This document shows, piece by piece, positions 1 through 8,706 of a DNA stretch of 64,000 nucleotides. This DNA comes from JBDTSW01 sp963782605 (GTDB lineage: Bacteria; Actinomycetota; Thermoleophilia; Solirubrobacterales; 70-9): contig CAWAKK010000006.1 of assembly GCA_963782605.1 (NCBI GenBank), positions 1 to 64,000 on the forward strand, read 5' to 3'. A program made the translations under genes and the position numbers. The notes beneath the pieces were generated by a model, which was not told the origin of the DNA, searched no databases, and saw only the letters and a list, made by a program, of their open reading frames with translations. Position 1 is the stretch's first letter; every line of letters begins with the position of its first letter.

Positions 1-498
1 AGCAGGCTGCCTGCCACAGCGCCCGAAGGTGTTCGCGCCATAGAACCAGCCCAGCTGCGATAGACCTTCGCGCGTGCTCGACACCCACCGGGCAATCGCC
101 GGAAGCGTGGCCCCCATACACACCGTTGGCGGCAGCAGCACCAGCGCGCTTATCAGCGCGCGCAGCGGCAGATCACCGGTCCCCGGTTGCCCCCACGCCG
201 CGTACAGCCGCTCCACCGTCGGCAGCAGCGCCAGCATCAGCAGACCGTATCCGGCAATGAACAACTCCAGTACCGCATACACGCGCAGCGGATGGCGGCG
301 CGGCGACACGCAACGCGGCAACGCGAGGCTGCCGAGACACAACCCGCCCATGAAGCTGGCCAGCAGAATCGCCAGTGAAATGGTGGTCGCGCCGAGCACC
401 AGGCTCAGCTGGTGGAACCAGACCACTTCGTAGATGAGGGCCGCGCAACCGCTGCCCAGAAACATTGCGAGAATGGCGAACGTCGAGCGTCCCTGCAT
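1..498 (-). CDS. Spermidine synthase-like membrane protein, N-terminal part (runs off left edge)
   Basis: This is the amino-terminal membrane half of a protein resembling the large planctomycete and proteobacterial proteins that carry transmembrane helices ahead of a spermidine-synthase-like domain. The visible ~165 residues contain three to four hydrophobic helices and the family-typical stretches LIYEVVWFHQLSLVLGATT and MGATLPAIARW. The ATG at 498 has an AGGAGG eight bases upstream. At 22-24 a CCC run (GGG on the coding strand) breaks the frame; with one base removed the reading becomes GANTFGAVAGSLL, which is the expected family sequence. The catalytic domain lies outside the window, so the reaction cannot be judged. 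Confidence 0.6.
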   Translation of the reverse strand, partial: MQGRSTFAILAMFLGSGCAALIYEVVWFHQLSLVLGATTISLAILLASFMGGLCLGSLALPRCVSPRRHPLRVYAVLELFIAGYGLLMLALLPTVERLYAAWGQPGTGDLPLRALISALVLLPPTVCMGATLPAIARWVSSTREGLSQLGWFYGANTFGRCGRQPA

Positions 499-579
499 CG
501 TCGGGCCCTCCTGATCGTCAAACGACGACACAGGAGGACGGTACTGAATTTGCTGAAATCAGCCAATGCCAATCGGATC

Positions 580-652
580 GTTTAGCCGCGACCCGGAGGG
601 GAGCGCGTCTTGACGTGGATGCAGAGCGCTCCTCTCCGGGTCGCGGCTAAAC
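580..652. repeat. Long near-perfect inverted repeat (27-bp arms)
   Basis: The arms 580-606 and 626-652 are reverse complements with one mismatch in 27, separated by a 19-base loop. They start with GTTTAGCCGCGACCCGG. The element sits between two minus-strand genes, just after the stop of the sialidase-like gene. It could stop transcription, but it is far longer than a usual terminator and has no T-run. A dispersed palindromic (REP-like) element is more likely; I recall similar AGCCGCGACCC palindromes from planctomycete genomes but cannot check that here. Confidence 0.8.
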
Positions 653-653
653 A

Positions 654-1729
654 TCACGCGAACCGCAGGGCGAACACGGGCGGCAGCAGGGCGTCGACGC
701 GACGCCACTCGTCGCTGCCGTTGTGCGTGGTCCAGACGTGGCCGGTCGTGGAGCCGAACGCCAGCCGGTCGCCGGTGGTGTCGATGTCCAGACAATGGCG
801 GTACACGAGGTCGTAGCTCGCGCATTCCGGCAAGCCGCGCGTGAGCACGTCGCACGACTGGCCGCCGTCGCGCGTGCGCGTGACGACGAGCTTCCCGTCG
901 ACCGGCACGCGCGTTTCATCTTTCACGGCGGGAACGAACCATGCCGTGTTCGGGTCGCGCGGATGCACGACCACGCCAAAGCCGAACGACGACGGCTTGA
1001 GGCCGGTCACGTGCGACCATTTCTGCGCCCGTCCGTGGTGCGGAACACGCCGTTGTGATGCTGGACCCACAGCGCGTCGGGAGCGGACGGGCACTGCACC
1101 ATGCGATGCGGGTCCTGGATGTTCGGGTTCTCGCGCTGCTCCGGAGGCATGTATTCGGCAAACATGCCGTCGGCTGCGGAAGTCCAGGTCTGGCCGCCGT
1201 CGCGCGTCCGGCAGATGCCTCCGCACGAGACGCCGACCAGCACGTGCCGATGATCGCGCGGGTCGACGCAGATCGAATGAATGCCCGGCTTCTCCGCCCC
1301 GCCACCGAACCACTGCTGGCGCTCCGGACGCTCCCAGAGCGGTGAATTCAGCGTCCATGTCTGTCCGCGGTCGGACGAGAAGAACAGTCCCCCCGGAATA
1401 GTGCCCGCCCACAGTCCATCGCTCGCTTTCGGACCCGCCGCTTCCAGCGACCAGATCTGGACCAGCGACGGACCGTCTTCGGTCTCCGTTTTGGGATAAG
1501 TGGGCACGGCGACTTCGGTCCAGTTTTCGCCGCCGTCGTCCGAGCGGTGCAGCTTCACGCCGAAGTGGCCAAGGTTCAGTGCCGCATACACGGAGTTGTC
1601 GCGATGATCGGTGAGGATCATCGACACTGGGCTAGCAAGGAAGGCGACGTGATCGATCCGCCACTCGTTCCCTTTCGGCCGCAATCGAAACAGGCCCTTC
1701 TTGGTGCCGACCCACAGCGTCTCGGACAT
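654..1729 (-). CDS. Sialidase/BNR-repeat (YVTN-like) beta-propeller protein, one frame break
   Basis: The predicted ~358-residue protein has repeated Asp-box motifs (S/T-x-D-x-G-x-x-W: SDDGGENWTEV, SSDRGQTWTL, TRDGGQTWTS, TTHNGSDEW), as in exo-alpha-sialidases and BNR-repeat glycosyl hydrolases. The repeats show a six- or seven-bladed propeller but not a substrate. The first ~230 codons are in one frame and the rest, from QKWSHVTGL on, in another. A missing G in the GGG run near 1032 explains the break and would restore TTDGGAQKWSHV. The ATG at 1729 lies three bases after the stop of the MoaD-like gene, with a GGAGG inside the end of that gene, so the two are probably translationally coupled. 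No signal peptide is visible. Confidence 0.75.
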
Positions 1730-1732
1730 CGA

Positions 1733-2002
1733 TCAACCTCCGGAAAGAGCTTGAAAGACGAAGATTTCGTCAGCGTCGCGAACGGCATCCGATTGCCGGG
1801 CGCGGTCCCGCAGCGTTTCGCCGTTGACGAAGATCGTGACATGCTGCCTGAGTCGGCCCTGATCGTCCAGCAGGTAGCCGCGCAGCTTGGGCTGCACGGC
1901 GAAGGCATGCTCCAGGACATCGGCTACGGTCGTGCCGGGATAGCGGCCAGCGGGACACGCGAGGTGCAGTTGCAGATGGGGGGTGAAGGCCAGTTTAGGC
2001 AT
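1733..2002 (-). CDS. MoaD/ThiS-family sulfur-carrier protein
   Basis: This 89-residue protein has the ubiquitin-like pattern of MoaD/ThiS carriers: a central VTIFVNGETLRD segment, DADEIFVFQALSGG at the end, and the terminal Gly-Gly that is adenylated and thiocarboxylated in the family. The ATG at 2002 was chosen because the protein then has the normal MoaD length; upstream codons read through the intergenic hairpin. It directly precedes the propeller protein with three bases between. Molybdopterin or thiamin genes are absent nearby, so the acceptor of the sulfur is unknown. A role with the neighbouring propeller protein is only suggested by the coupling. Confidence 0.75.
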   Translation of the reverse strand: MPKLAFTPHLQLHLACPAGRYPGTTVADVLEHAFAVQPKLRGYLLDDQGRLRQHVTIFVNGETLRDRARQSDAVRDADEIFVFQALSGG

Positions 2003-2015
2003 GGGGTCATGGTAG

Positions 2016-2047
2016 GCACCCCGGCTGCTGGGAAGCAGCCGGGGTGC
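2016..2047. repeat. Perfect 14-bp hairpin upstream of the MoaD-like gene
   Basis: Bases 2016-2029 (GCACCCCGGCTGCT) and 2034-2047 are perfect reverse complements with a four-base loop. The hairpin lies about 14 bases before the start codon of the minus-strand MoaD-like gene, so it would be in its 5' leader. It may be a REP-like repeat or a translation-control structure. Confidence 0.75.
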
Positions 2048-2111
2048 TGTCGCTTGCTTGCGGGCCTCGCGATGGGAGTTTTCGAGAAAAAATGGTGAAG
2101 ACACCCTTGAA

Positions 2112-2134
2112 AGATAGACGACGTGTCTGTATCT
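2112..2134. promoter_or_regulatory. Candidate BlaI-type operator
   Basis: The sequence AGATAGACGACGTGTCTGTATCT is an imperfect dyad (outer AGATA/TATCT, inner AGAC/GTCT) 34 bases upstream of the BlaI-family gene. BlaI/MecI repressors bind dyads in their own promoters, so autoregulation is plausible. The sequence differs from the classical TACAnnTGTA site. Confidence 0.35.
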
Positions 2135-2168
2135 TTGTGGACAGGTTCCCAGGTTCAGGACATTCAGA

Positions 2169-2570
2169 ATGGCACGCAAGTCTTTGAACATCCCCGACGC
2201 CGAACTGGCCGTCATGCAGTGCTTGTGGGAGCACGGCTCGGCCTCGGCCCGCGATCTGACCGACTGGCTCTACCCGGGCGGGGGCACCGCCCAGGTGGCC
2301 ACGGTGCAGAAGCTGCTCACGCGACTGGAAGAAAAGCGGTGCGTGCGTCGCAACCGGGGCACCTGGCCGCACTTGTTTCAACCTGCCGTTCAGCGGGAGG
2401 ACGTGATTTCCAGCGAGCTGCAGGGGGCCGCCGACCGTCTGTGCGAGGGCGCCCTGCATCCCCTGTTGACTCATTTGGTGAAGGCCGGCAATCTGAGCGC
2501 CGACGACCGGCAATCGTTGCGGGCATTGTTAGACGATTTGGACGATTCGCCGGGTCCTGCGAAGAAGTAG
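2169..2570 (+). CDS. BlaI/MecI/CopY-family transcriptional repressor
   Basis: This 133-residue winged-helix protein has the family layout: an N-terminal DNA-binding domain (PDAELAVMQCLWEHGSASAR, then VATVQKLLTRLEEKRCVRR as recognition helix and wing) and a C-terminal helical dimerisation arm. Family members repress a neighbouring M56 metalloprotease-sensor gene and are cleaved when the sensor is triggered. Here such a gene begins 168 bases downstream on the same strand. The C-terminus ends DSPGPAKK. The inducer is unknown; planctomycetes carry many such pairs that are unlinked to beta-lactam resistance. Confidence 0.9.
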   Translation: MARKSLNIPDAELAVMQCLWEHGSASARDLTDWLYPGGGTAQVATVQKLLTRLEEKRCVRRNRGTWPHLFQPAVQREDVISSELQGAADRLCEGALHPLLTHLVKAGNLSADDRQSLRALLDDLDDSPGPAKK

Positions 2571-2577
2571 CTGCAGG

Positions 2578-2702
2578 CGAAACGCCAAAATCCAAACGCC
2601 AAAATCCAAGGAAACGTCACGAAATCTGAAGTAGTCCTGGTTCACGGAACTTGTCCCTTGGAGTTTGCGTCTTGATTGGAGTTTGGTTTTTGGAGTTTGG
2701 AG
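2578..2702. repeat. Imperfect inverted repeat built of CCAAAATCCAAA units
   Basis: Between the repressor and the M56 gene, bases 2578-2612 carry tandem CCAAAATCCAA-type units and 2656-2702 carry the inverted versions (TTGGAGTTTGG). The tract is much richer in A and T than its surroundings and has no coding frame. It could form a long imperfect stem in the BlaI-M56 transcript or be a decayed mobile repeat. Confidence 0.5.
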
Positions 2703-2738
2703 CTTCAACTTCGCTGGCCCCGACGAAAGAGCACGCTC

Positions 2739-4594
2739 ATGGTTCACATCGTGGAATGGGCCGTCGTCAACTCGCTGACAGTGCTAGTGCTCGCTCCGGT
2801 CGTGTGGGGCGTGGGCCGACTTTGCCCTTGGCCTTCAGTCCGGCACACGCTGTGGCTCGTGCTGCTCTTGAAGCTGCTGACGCCGCCGCTCGTGACCGTG
2901 CCCGTCGAATCGCTGGCCACCGATCTCTTCCGCCCCGTCAGTTCGGTGGAATTGAGTTCCTCTGCGACGAACCCGGCTGACGCTGCGCTGCCGCTACCGC
3001 TGCCAGTCAATCCAAGCAATGCCGCCGAGCCGTTGATGCGACCGGTGGAACCCGATTCAATCGTCGCCCTCACTCCCGCTTCGCAAACCGAGAGCATCGC
3101 GCTCGACGCCTCCGCTGTTGCAACGACTCCCAGTGTGATCGAGTCCGCGGCAGCGCCATTCTTCTCGCGAGAGGTTGCGCAGGCTGTCTTGCAGGGCTTT
3201 CTAGTAGTGTGGTTGATCGGGACCACGGTGTTCTTCGCCGTGCAGATGTTTCGCCTGGTGCGATTCGCCCGGCGGCTAGGCCGGTTCAGCCTTCCTTGCG
3301 AGCGGTTGGAACGCGAGACCGCGGCGATCGCCGCACGGTTGGGGCTCGCGGCGTTATCCGCAGGCCCGGCTGGTGGATGGCGTCGTCTCGCCGATGTTGT
3401 GGGGCGTCGGCCGCATGTCGCGCGTACTGTTTCCCGCGGAGCTGTTCGAGCAATTGAACGCCGACGCCCGCGGCACGCTGCTGATGCACGAATTGGCACA
3501 CTATCGCCGCGGCGACCATTGGGTGCGCAGTGCTGGAATTCGCGGCCACAACGGTCTTCTGGTGGCATCCGGTCGTCTGGTGGCGCTGTGCGAGATAGAA
3601 TCGGCGGAAGAAGACTGCTGCGACAGTTGGGTGATGCAGCGCTCGACGTCGTCGCCCAAGTGCTATGCGACGGCGCTCTTGGACACCATCGACTTTCTGT
3701 GCGAACGTCATCCCCTCGCACTGCCCGTGGCGAGCGGGCTGGGCAACCCCACCGAACTGCGCGGGCGATTGGTGCGGATCATGACCGGCACCGCGCAGGC
3801 GACGTTGTCACCTGTCGGGCGCGTGGTGGTCTGGTCGCTGGTGGTTTTCCTGCCGTTGCAGCCGGAGGCGCTGGCGAAGATCGCGTCGTCGTTCCGCGAA
3901 CTGATGCCGCGGCGAGTCACGCGATGCGAGACCGCCCGTCGCCGATGTCGACATTTCGCGCCAGGTTCTCGCCGCAACGAGCAGCAGCTCCCAAGTGTTG
4001 CCGCCTCAGGTATCGCTGTCGCCGGCGGTCAGTGTGTCTCCATCTGCGTTGTCGAGAGATGCGCAGGAATGGGCGCGGGCGATCTCACCGGACGGGCGGT
4101 TCCACATTGTGGCGCGGACGCCGAGCCGCATCGAACTGCACGACGTGCGGCAGTCCCGCACGATCGATCTGAGTGGCGAGGAAATCAGCGCCGTCGCTTT
4201 CGTACCCGGCACCACGAGCTTTGTCACCGGCGGATTGGACCGCCAGGTCCGCTTGTGGGACGCTCGCACCGGCCGAGTGCTGCAGACCCTGGGCGAACAC
4301 CCCCGCCAGGTAAAGGCGCTCGCAGTCTCAGCGGACGGTTCGACGCTGGCTTCTGGTTCGTGGGACGGCACGGTGATGCGCTGGTCGCTCGACGCCGGTG
4401 GGCCGCGGCTGGAGGGACAACTGTCGCTCGAAGCGCCCGTAAATTGTCTGCGATTCTCGCCGGACGGACGAACCGTCATTGTCGCGACGGGCAGTTATCG
4501 TTCGGCGGACTCGGGAGGCCTGGCAACAATCGACGTTCCCGCGTGGGAGGTTCTCGGCCGCACCGCGCTGCCGTCGCCGATTGGTGCGGTCTAG
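2739..4594 (+). CDS. M56 (BlaR1/MecR1-like) metallopeptidase fused to WD40 repeats, with frame breaks
   Basis: The N-terminus has membrane helices (VEWAVVNSLTVLVLAPVVW, LWLVLLLKLLTPPLV), a Pro/Ser/Ala-rich outer segment, another helix (VVWLIGTTVFFAVQMF), then the zinc motif LLMHELAHYRRGDHW at about 3,487-3,525, as in M56 peptidases. Downstream (about 4,060-4,590) are WD40-type units ending in VRLWDARTGR and VMRWSLDAGG. M56 domains followed by WD40 repeats are a planctomycete style of BlaR1-like sensor, and the BlaI gene just upstream should be its partner. The reading frame breaks near 3,350-3,370, near 3,533 and 3,584 (a compensating pair) and near 3,935. The protein is cut at its C-terminus by the join near 4,590; the stop at 4,592 may not be its own. 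Confidence 0.65.
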
Positions 4595-4632
4595 CGATAC
4601 TTGGTGGCACCGATCGTTGCGTATTGCTACAT
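4590..4632. other. Chimeric junction 1 (planctomycete-like to actinobacterial)
   Basis: WD40-repeat coding sequence stops making sense near 4,590 and an in-frame, well-conserved GyrA C-terminal domain begins by 4,632 (AIIDTRDYE). Neither gene is complete and no transposase, tRNA or repeat marks the boundary. The simplest reading is an assembly join. Confidence 0.7.
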
Positions 4633-5278
4633 CGAAGCGATCATCGACACCCGCGACTACGAGTCGAACCAGTACCTCTTCTTCGCCACCAAGAAGGGGC
4701 AGGTCAAGAAGACGAAGTTCACCGTGTACGACTCGTCCCTGCGTGCCGGCATCATCGCCATCAGCCTCCGCAACGGCGACGAGCTGGTGAAGGTCATGCC
4801 GTGCAACGACGGCGACGACATCTTCATGGTGGGTCGGTCGGGCATGACGATCCGCTTCAGCCAGGACGACGTGCGAGCCATGGGCCGCAACGCCGCCGGG
4901 GTGCGGGGCATGAAGATGAAGCCCGAGGACGAGGTCGTTTCCTGCGATGTCGCTCGTGACGACACCGCCATCCTCATCGTCACCGATGCCGGCTACGGCA
5001 AGCGCACCCAGCTGGACCGCTTCAACCAGCAGGGGCGCGGTGGCCAGGGTGTCCGAGGCATCAAGCTCACGGCCAAGAAGGGCTTCGTGGTCGCGGCGTT
5101 CATGGTCGGCCTCGACGACGAGATCTTCGTCATCGCGTCGGGCGGCACGGTGATCCGGATGCCGGTCCGCGACATCTCCTCGCAGGGCCGCGACGCCACC
5201 GGTGTGCGGGTCATGAACCTCGACGACGGTCACTCGGTCGCCGCCGTGGCGCTCGTCCTGCAGACCGACGACGACTGA
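4601..5278 (+). CDS. gyrA: DNA gyrase subunit A, C-terminal fragment
   Basis: About 215 residues match the C-terminal beta-pinwheel of GyrA, which wraps DNA for negative supercoiling. Blade motifs include YLFFATKKGQVKKTKF, FMVGRSGMTIRF, VTDAGYGKRTQL and the GyrA-box-like QQGRGGQG. The N-terminal breakage-reunion domain, with the active-site tyrosine, is missing because the sequence starts at a join; the first residues (VAPIVAYCY) do not fit the family. It differs from the full gyrA at 37,206, whose box region reads TKGRGTKG, so it is from another genome rather than a duplicate. Downstream genes fit the usual actinobacterial gyrA-DUF3566-tRNA-Ile order. Confidence 0.9.
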   Translation: MVAPIVAYCYIEAIIDTRDYESNQYLFFATKKGQVKKTKFTVYDSSLRAGIIAISLRNGDELVKVMPCNDGDDIFMVGRSGMTIRFSQDDVRAMGRNAAGVRGMKMKPEDEVVSCDVARDDTAILIVTDAGYGKRTQLDRFNQQGRGGQGVRGIKLTAKKGFVVAAFMVGLDDEIFVIASGGTVIRMPVRDISSQGRDATGVRVMNLDDGHSVAAVALVLQTDDD

Positions 5279-5366
5279 ACAACCCGCTCGCGGCTCGCGC
5301 CGCCACTCGCTTCCCCTGACAGACCGTTCGCGACGCGCGCGGCGCGTCGAGCACGAGGAGCACGCG

Positions 5367-5845
5367 ATGGGCGCAGGACATGGTTCGGCTGGTGGCAGTG
5401 CGTGTCGTGACCGACGATGTCGGGATCGCTTGCGTGGTGAGCGGGGCCAGGTGCTGCCGTTGATGGCGGCGGTGGTGGTCGTGGCGGGCGCGCTGGCGAT
5501 CGGGGTCGTGCACCTCGCCGATCGCGGCCACCGAGCGGGCCCGGGCCCAGAGCGCGGCGGACGCGTCGGCGCTGGCCGCGGCCGGCGACGATCGTGCGGC
5601 CGCGATCGAGGCCGCCGAGGCCAACGGCGCGACAGCTCGAGACGCTGCGGACGGTCGGCGACGACGTGGTGGTTCGTGTCCGCTTCCGAAGGGCAACGGC
5701 CCGGGCCCGGGCTCGACTGGTGCCCGACGAGCTCCCCGGCGGCTCCGAGAGCCGCACGGGTCGTCCGGTCGAGGGCGCCAGATCCTCAGCTGACGAGAGC
5801 GTCTGGCGGACTCATCGCGCCGAGAACTCGGGGGTGGTCCCGTAG
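5367..5845 (+). CDS. TadE/TadG-like secretion-neighbourhood protein, frame-broken
   Basis: After a short basic N-terminus comes GERGQVLPLMAAVVVVAGAL, the single hydrophobic helix of TadE/TadG-type pilin-like proteins. In a second frame follow ATERARAQSAADASALAAA and, in a third, ARQLETLRTVGDDVVVRV, which continue the family pattern. Breaks near 5,520 and 5,640 lie in G/C-rich sequence. The family is linked to Flp/Tad secretion, but no other tad genes are visible here. The end at 5,845 is the stop of the third frame and is uncertain. Confidence 0.6.
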
Positions 5846-5856
5846 ACTCGGGCCCC

Positions 5857-6641
5857 GTGTCTCCCGACGATCGCCCCGCCGATCGCCCCCCGCCCGCAGA
5901 CGAGGTGCGCTCGCCCCGCAGTGCCTCGGGGGCCGAGCGAGGCGGCTACGCGTCGGACCCGGGCCTGGAGGGGGCAGTAGCGGGACGTAGCGGTGCCCCG
6001 CGCGGGCCGGGCGGACGGCCGGTTGCCGGTCGAGGTCCTCGTCGGTCATCCGGCGGTGACGGGTCCGCCGGACGTGCCGGCCCACGCCCGCTAGAGACCA
6101 CGCAGGGGGGCTCACGACCGCCCGTCTCCGGGCCACCTGTCGACGTCGCCGGGCCGCGGCCCGCTCCGGTCACCGACAACGGCTGGTCCGATGATCCGAC
6201 TGCCGTCGGGCCGGTCGCCCGGCCGCCCGCACCGGGCCCCGGCCGCCGCAGCCAGCCAGGTCGAGCCCGCTCCCGACGTGCGCCGGCGCTCGACGCCGCG
6301 AGGTGCGTCGTGGCCGGCGCGTGCACCGCGTCGTCCGCCGCGTCGAGCTGTGGTCGGTGCTCAAGCTCTCGCTGTTCCTCTACCTGTGCCTGTACCTGGC
6401 CGTGCTGATCGCCCTCGCCGTGCTCTGGGGGCTGGCGTACTCGACCGGGCAGCGTCGACAAGGTCCAGTCCTTCCTCGCGGACGTCGGGCTCGACAACTT
6501 CAGGTTCTACGGCGACCAGATGTTCCGCGCTTGCGCGGCCATCGGCGGGGTGCTCGTGCTCGCCGGCACCCTGTCACCGTGGTCACGGTGGCGCTCGTGA
6601 ACCTCATCAGCGAGCTCACGGGTGGCATCCGCCTGACGTGA
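5857..6641 (+). CDS. DUF3566 membrane protein, frame-broken
   Basis: The ~150-residue N-terminal half is rich in Pro, Gly and Arg and looks disordered. The C-terminal half carries two membrane helices (LWSVLKLSLFLYLCLYLAVL and VTVVTVALVNLISELTGGIR) separated by SVDKVQSFLADVGLDNFRFY, which identifies DUF3566. The domain is spread over several frames (breaks near 6,310, 6,455 and 6,570). Its position between gyrA and tRNA-Ile is typical of actinobacteria. The true stop may be downstream of 6,641, since one added G at CTGACGTGATC gives RLTVIEED and reads on. Its function is not established. Confidence 0.7.
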
Positions 6642-6828
6642 TCGAGGAGGACGTCGACGATCGCCCCGGACCGGGACGCGGCGCGGCATCGGCGGACGTA
6701 GCCAACGGTGCACGGACCAGATCGGGACCCGCCGGCGGCCGGTCCGCCGTCGCCGTTCCGACCGGATCCGGGTCGGGTGACGGGGTAGCGCCTCGCCGCT
6801 CGGACCCACTACGGTCATCCGACGCCCC

Positions 6829-6902
<74 letters not shown>

Positions 6903-6948
6903 CCGAAGCCCGAGGCCGTCGCCGGCCGTGCCCCACCTGGGAGTCGTG

Positions 6949-7086
6949 GTGACCCTGATCCGCAGAGCGCTGGTGGCCCTGGGGATGGCGGGCATCGTCG
7001 CCGCCGTGCTGCGAGCTCGCGGCACCGGCGGAACCCCACCGCAGCGTGGTGGCTGGCGCGAGCTGACGCCCGACGACCTGCGCTGA
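6949..7086 (+). CDS. Small single-helix membrane protein (45 aa)
   Basis: A GTG start at 6949, with a GGGAG about six bases upstream, opens a 45-codon frame. It encodes one hydrophobic helix (RALVALGMAGIVAAVLRA) followed by a polar tail ending RELTPDDLR. The TGA overlaps the ATG of the next gene (TGATG), so the two are coupled. The family is unknown. The good ribosome site and the coupling argue that it is real. Confidence 0.5.
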   Translation: MTLIRRALVALGMAGIVAAVLRARGTGGTPPQRGGWRELTPDDLR

Positions 7087-8080
7087 TGCGCGTCGCCGTC
7101 CTCGGTCTGGGCGCCGGCGGCGCGCGTGCCGCCCGCCAGCTGGCCTCGACCGACTCGGTCGAGGAGGTCGTGGTGCGGGACCTGCGCCCGGCGCGCGTCG
7201 ACGAGGTGGCCGCGTCCCTGGGCGACAAGGCCACCGGTGAGCGCGGGCCGTACAACGCACCCGTCGAGGCCGACGTGGTCGTGCTCGCGGCCCCGGCCGG
7301 CCTGCACGTCGAGCTGGCGGGCCCGCTCGTCGCCAGGGGTGTCCCGGTCGTGTCGATGTCGGATGCGGTCGACGACGTCCGGGGCCTGCTCGACTTCGGT
7401 CCCGAAGCCGAGGCGCGTGGCATCCCGGTCGTGATCGGGGCCGGCTTCGCGCCCGGGCTCACCTGCGTGCTCGCCGCCCAGGCGGCCGCCGACTTCGAGT
7501 CGGTGGACGAGATCCACGTCGCCCGCCTCGGCACCGGCGGTCCGGCCTGTGCACGCCAGCACCACCGCGCCGCTGCGGGGTTCGGCGATCGACTGGCGCG
7601 ACGGTGGGTGGGTGCGGCGTCCCGCCGGCTCGGGCCGCGAGCTGTCGCTGGTTCCCCGATCCGGTCGGTCCGGCGGACTGCTACCGAGCGGCCCTGCCCG
7701 ACGCCCTGCTGCTCGTTCCGGTGTTCCCCGGCATCTCCCGGGTCACCGCCCGGCTGGCCGCCAACCGACGCGACCGGCTCACGTCCCGCCTGCCCGATGC
7801 TCCGCCCGCCGCATCCCGGAGGGCGGCGTCGGCGCCGTGCGGGTCGGAGGTCCGCGGCCGCGTCGGGGGATCGAGCCGGGTCGGGATCCTACGGGGCGAT
7901 CGACCGGCCGGGCGTCGCCGGTGGGGCGGTGGCAGCCCTCGCCGCCGTGCGAGGCCGCTCGGGGCAACCTGGCCCGCCCCGGTGCCGCCGGCCTGGCCGG
8001 CCTCGTCGACTCGTCGGGCGTTCCTCGTCGAGCTGGCCCGGCGTGGCGTGAAGGTGGCGATGTTCGAGGGGGCGGGCTGA
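7086..8080 (+). CDS. NAD(P)-binding oxidoreductase, saccharopine dehydrogenase-like, frame-broken
   Basis: The start MRVAVLGLGAGGARAARQL is a Rossmann-fold nucleotide-binding motif, followed by VVLAAPAGLHVELAGPLV and IPVVIGAGFAPGLTCVLAA, as in saccharopine dehydrogenase-like proteins. The first ~155 codons are in one frame. From about 7,545 to the stop at 8,080 the homologous sequence hops between frames at least five times, for example near 7,570, 7,640, 7,790 and 7,880. It ends FLVELARRGVKVAMFEGAG in one of these. About 330 residues would be restored. The substrate is unknown. Confidence 0.6.
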
Positions 8081-8133
8081 CCACACGTCGCCGGACGCGG
8101 CCGGCTCGGACGGCCACCTCGTAGCGTGTGGAC

Positions 8134-8659
8134 GTGGCCAGCCGGCAGTGGAGCACCGAAGAGGTCGGCGCGTGGTTCGCCGGCCGCGTCCCCGGCTCGC
8201 TGGTTCGACGAGCCGCCCGACGTGCGCATCGACCGGGAGGAGATCCTCGTCGTCGGCGTCCTCCGCGACCCGTGTGAACGGCGTGATGGACGGCGACGAG
8301 CCGGTGCTGCGGCTGAGCCACGTCGAGGCGTTCCGCGACGAGTCGCGCCAGACGCCGGGTCGCGATCGCCGATGCCGCCGAGACGATGTGGGGACGCAAG
8401 GTCTCGTGGGGCGTTCGGTGCGGGGGACACGAGGTGCGCTTCACGACCACCGCCGTGCCGGTGATGACCCGCCTGCGGATGGAGGAGCGGGCGGTGCTCG
8501 ACACGCTGATCGACGCCGGCGTCGCTCGCAGTCGGTCCGAGGCCCTGGCGTGGTGCGTCCGCCTCGTCGCCCGCCACGAGGGCGACTGGATCGACGAGCT
8601 GCGCACCGCGCTCGACGCGGTGGCCAAGGCACGGGCCGGCGGTCCCGACTGTCGGCTGA
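8134..8659 (+). CDS. Uncharacterised actinobacterial protein with ribbon-helix-helix-like C-terminus, frame-broken
   Basis: The start region reads ASRQWSTEEVGAWFAGRVPG, then WFDEPPDVRIDREEILVVGV in another frame, and the last ~85 residues, from MWGRKVSWGVRCGGHEVRFT, in a third. The end (MTRLRMEERAVLDTLIDAG, RSRSEALAWCVRLVARHE) resembles the helix pair of CopG/ribbon-helix-helix proteins, though it lacks a clear N-terminal beta strand. I do not recognise the family beyond this. The stop near 8,659 assumes one more single-base correction. It sits just before corA with no shared function apparent. Confidence 0.45.
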
Positions 8660-8706
8660 ACGGCCCTGGTCATCGGCGGACGGTGGCCGTGGGGCAGACT
8701 GCTCCG

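Noticed and set aside
4601..5278. A second gyrase gained by transfer
   Set aside because: Only the C-terminal domain is present, without a start or gyrB, and it sits exactly at a join.
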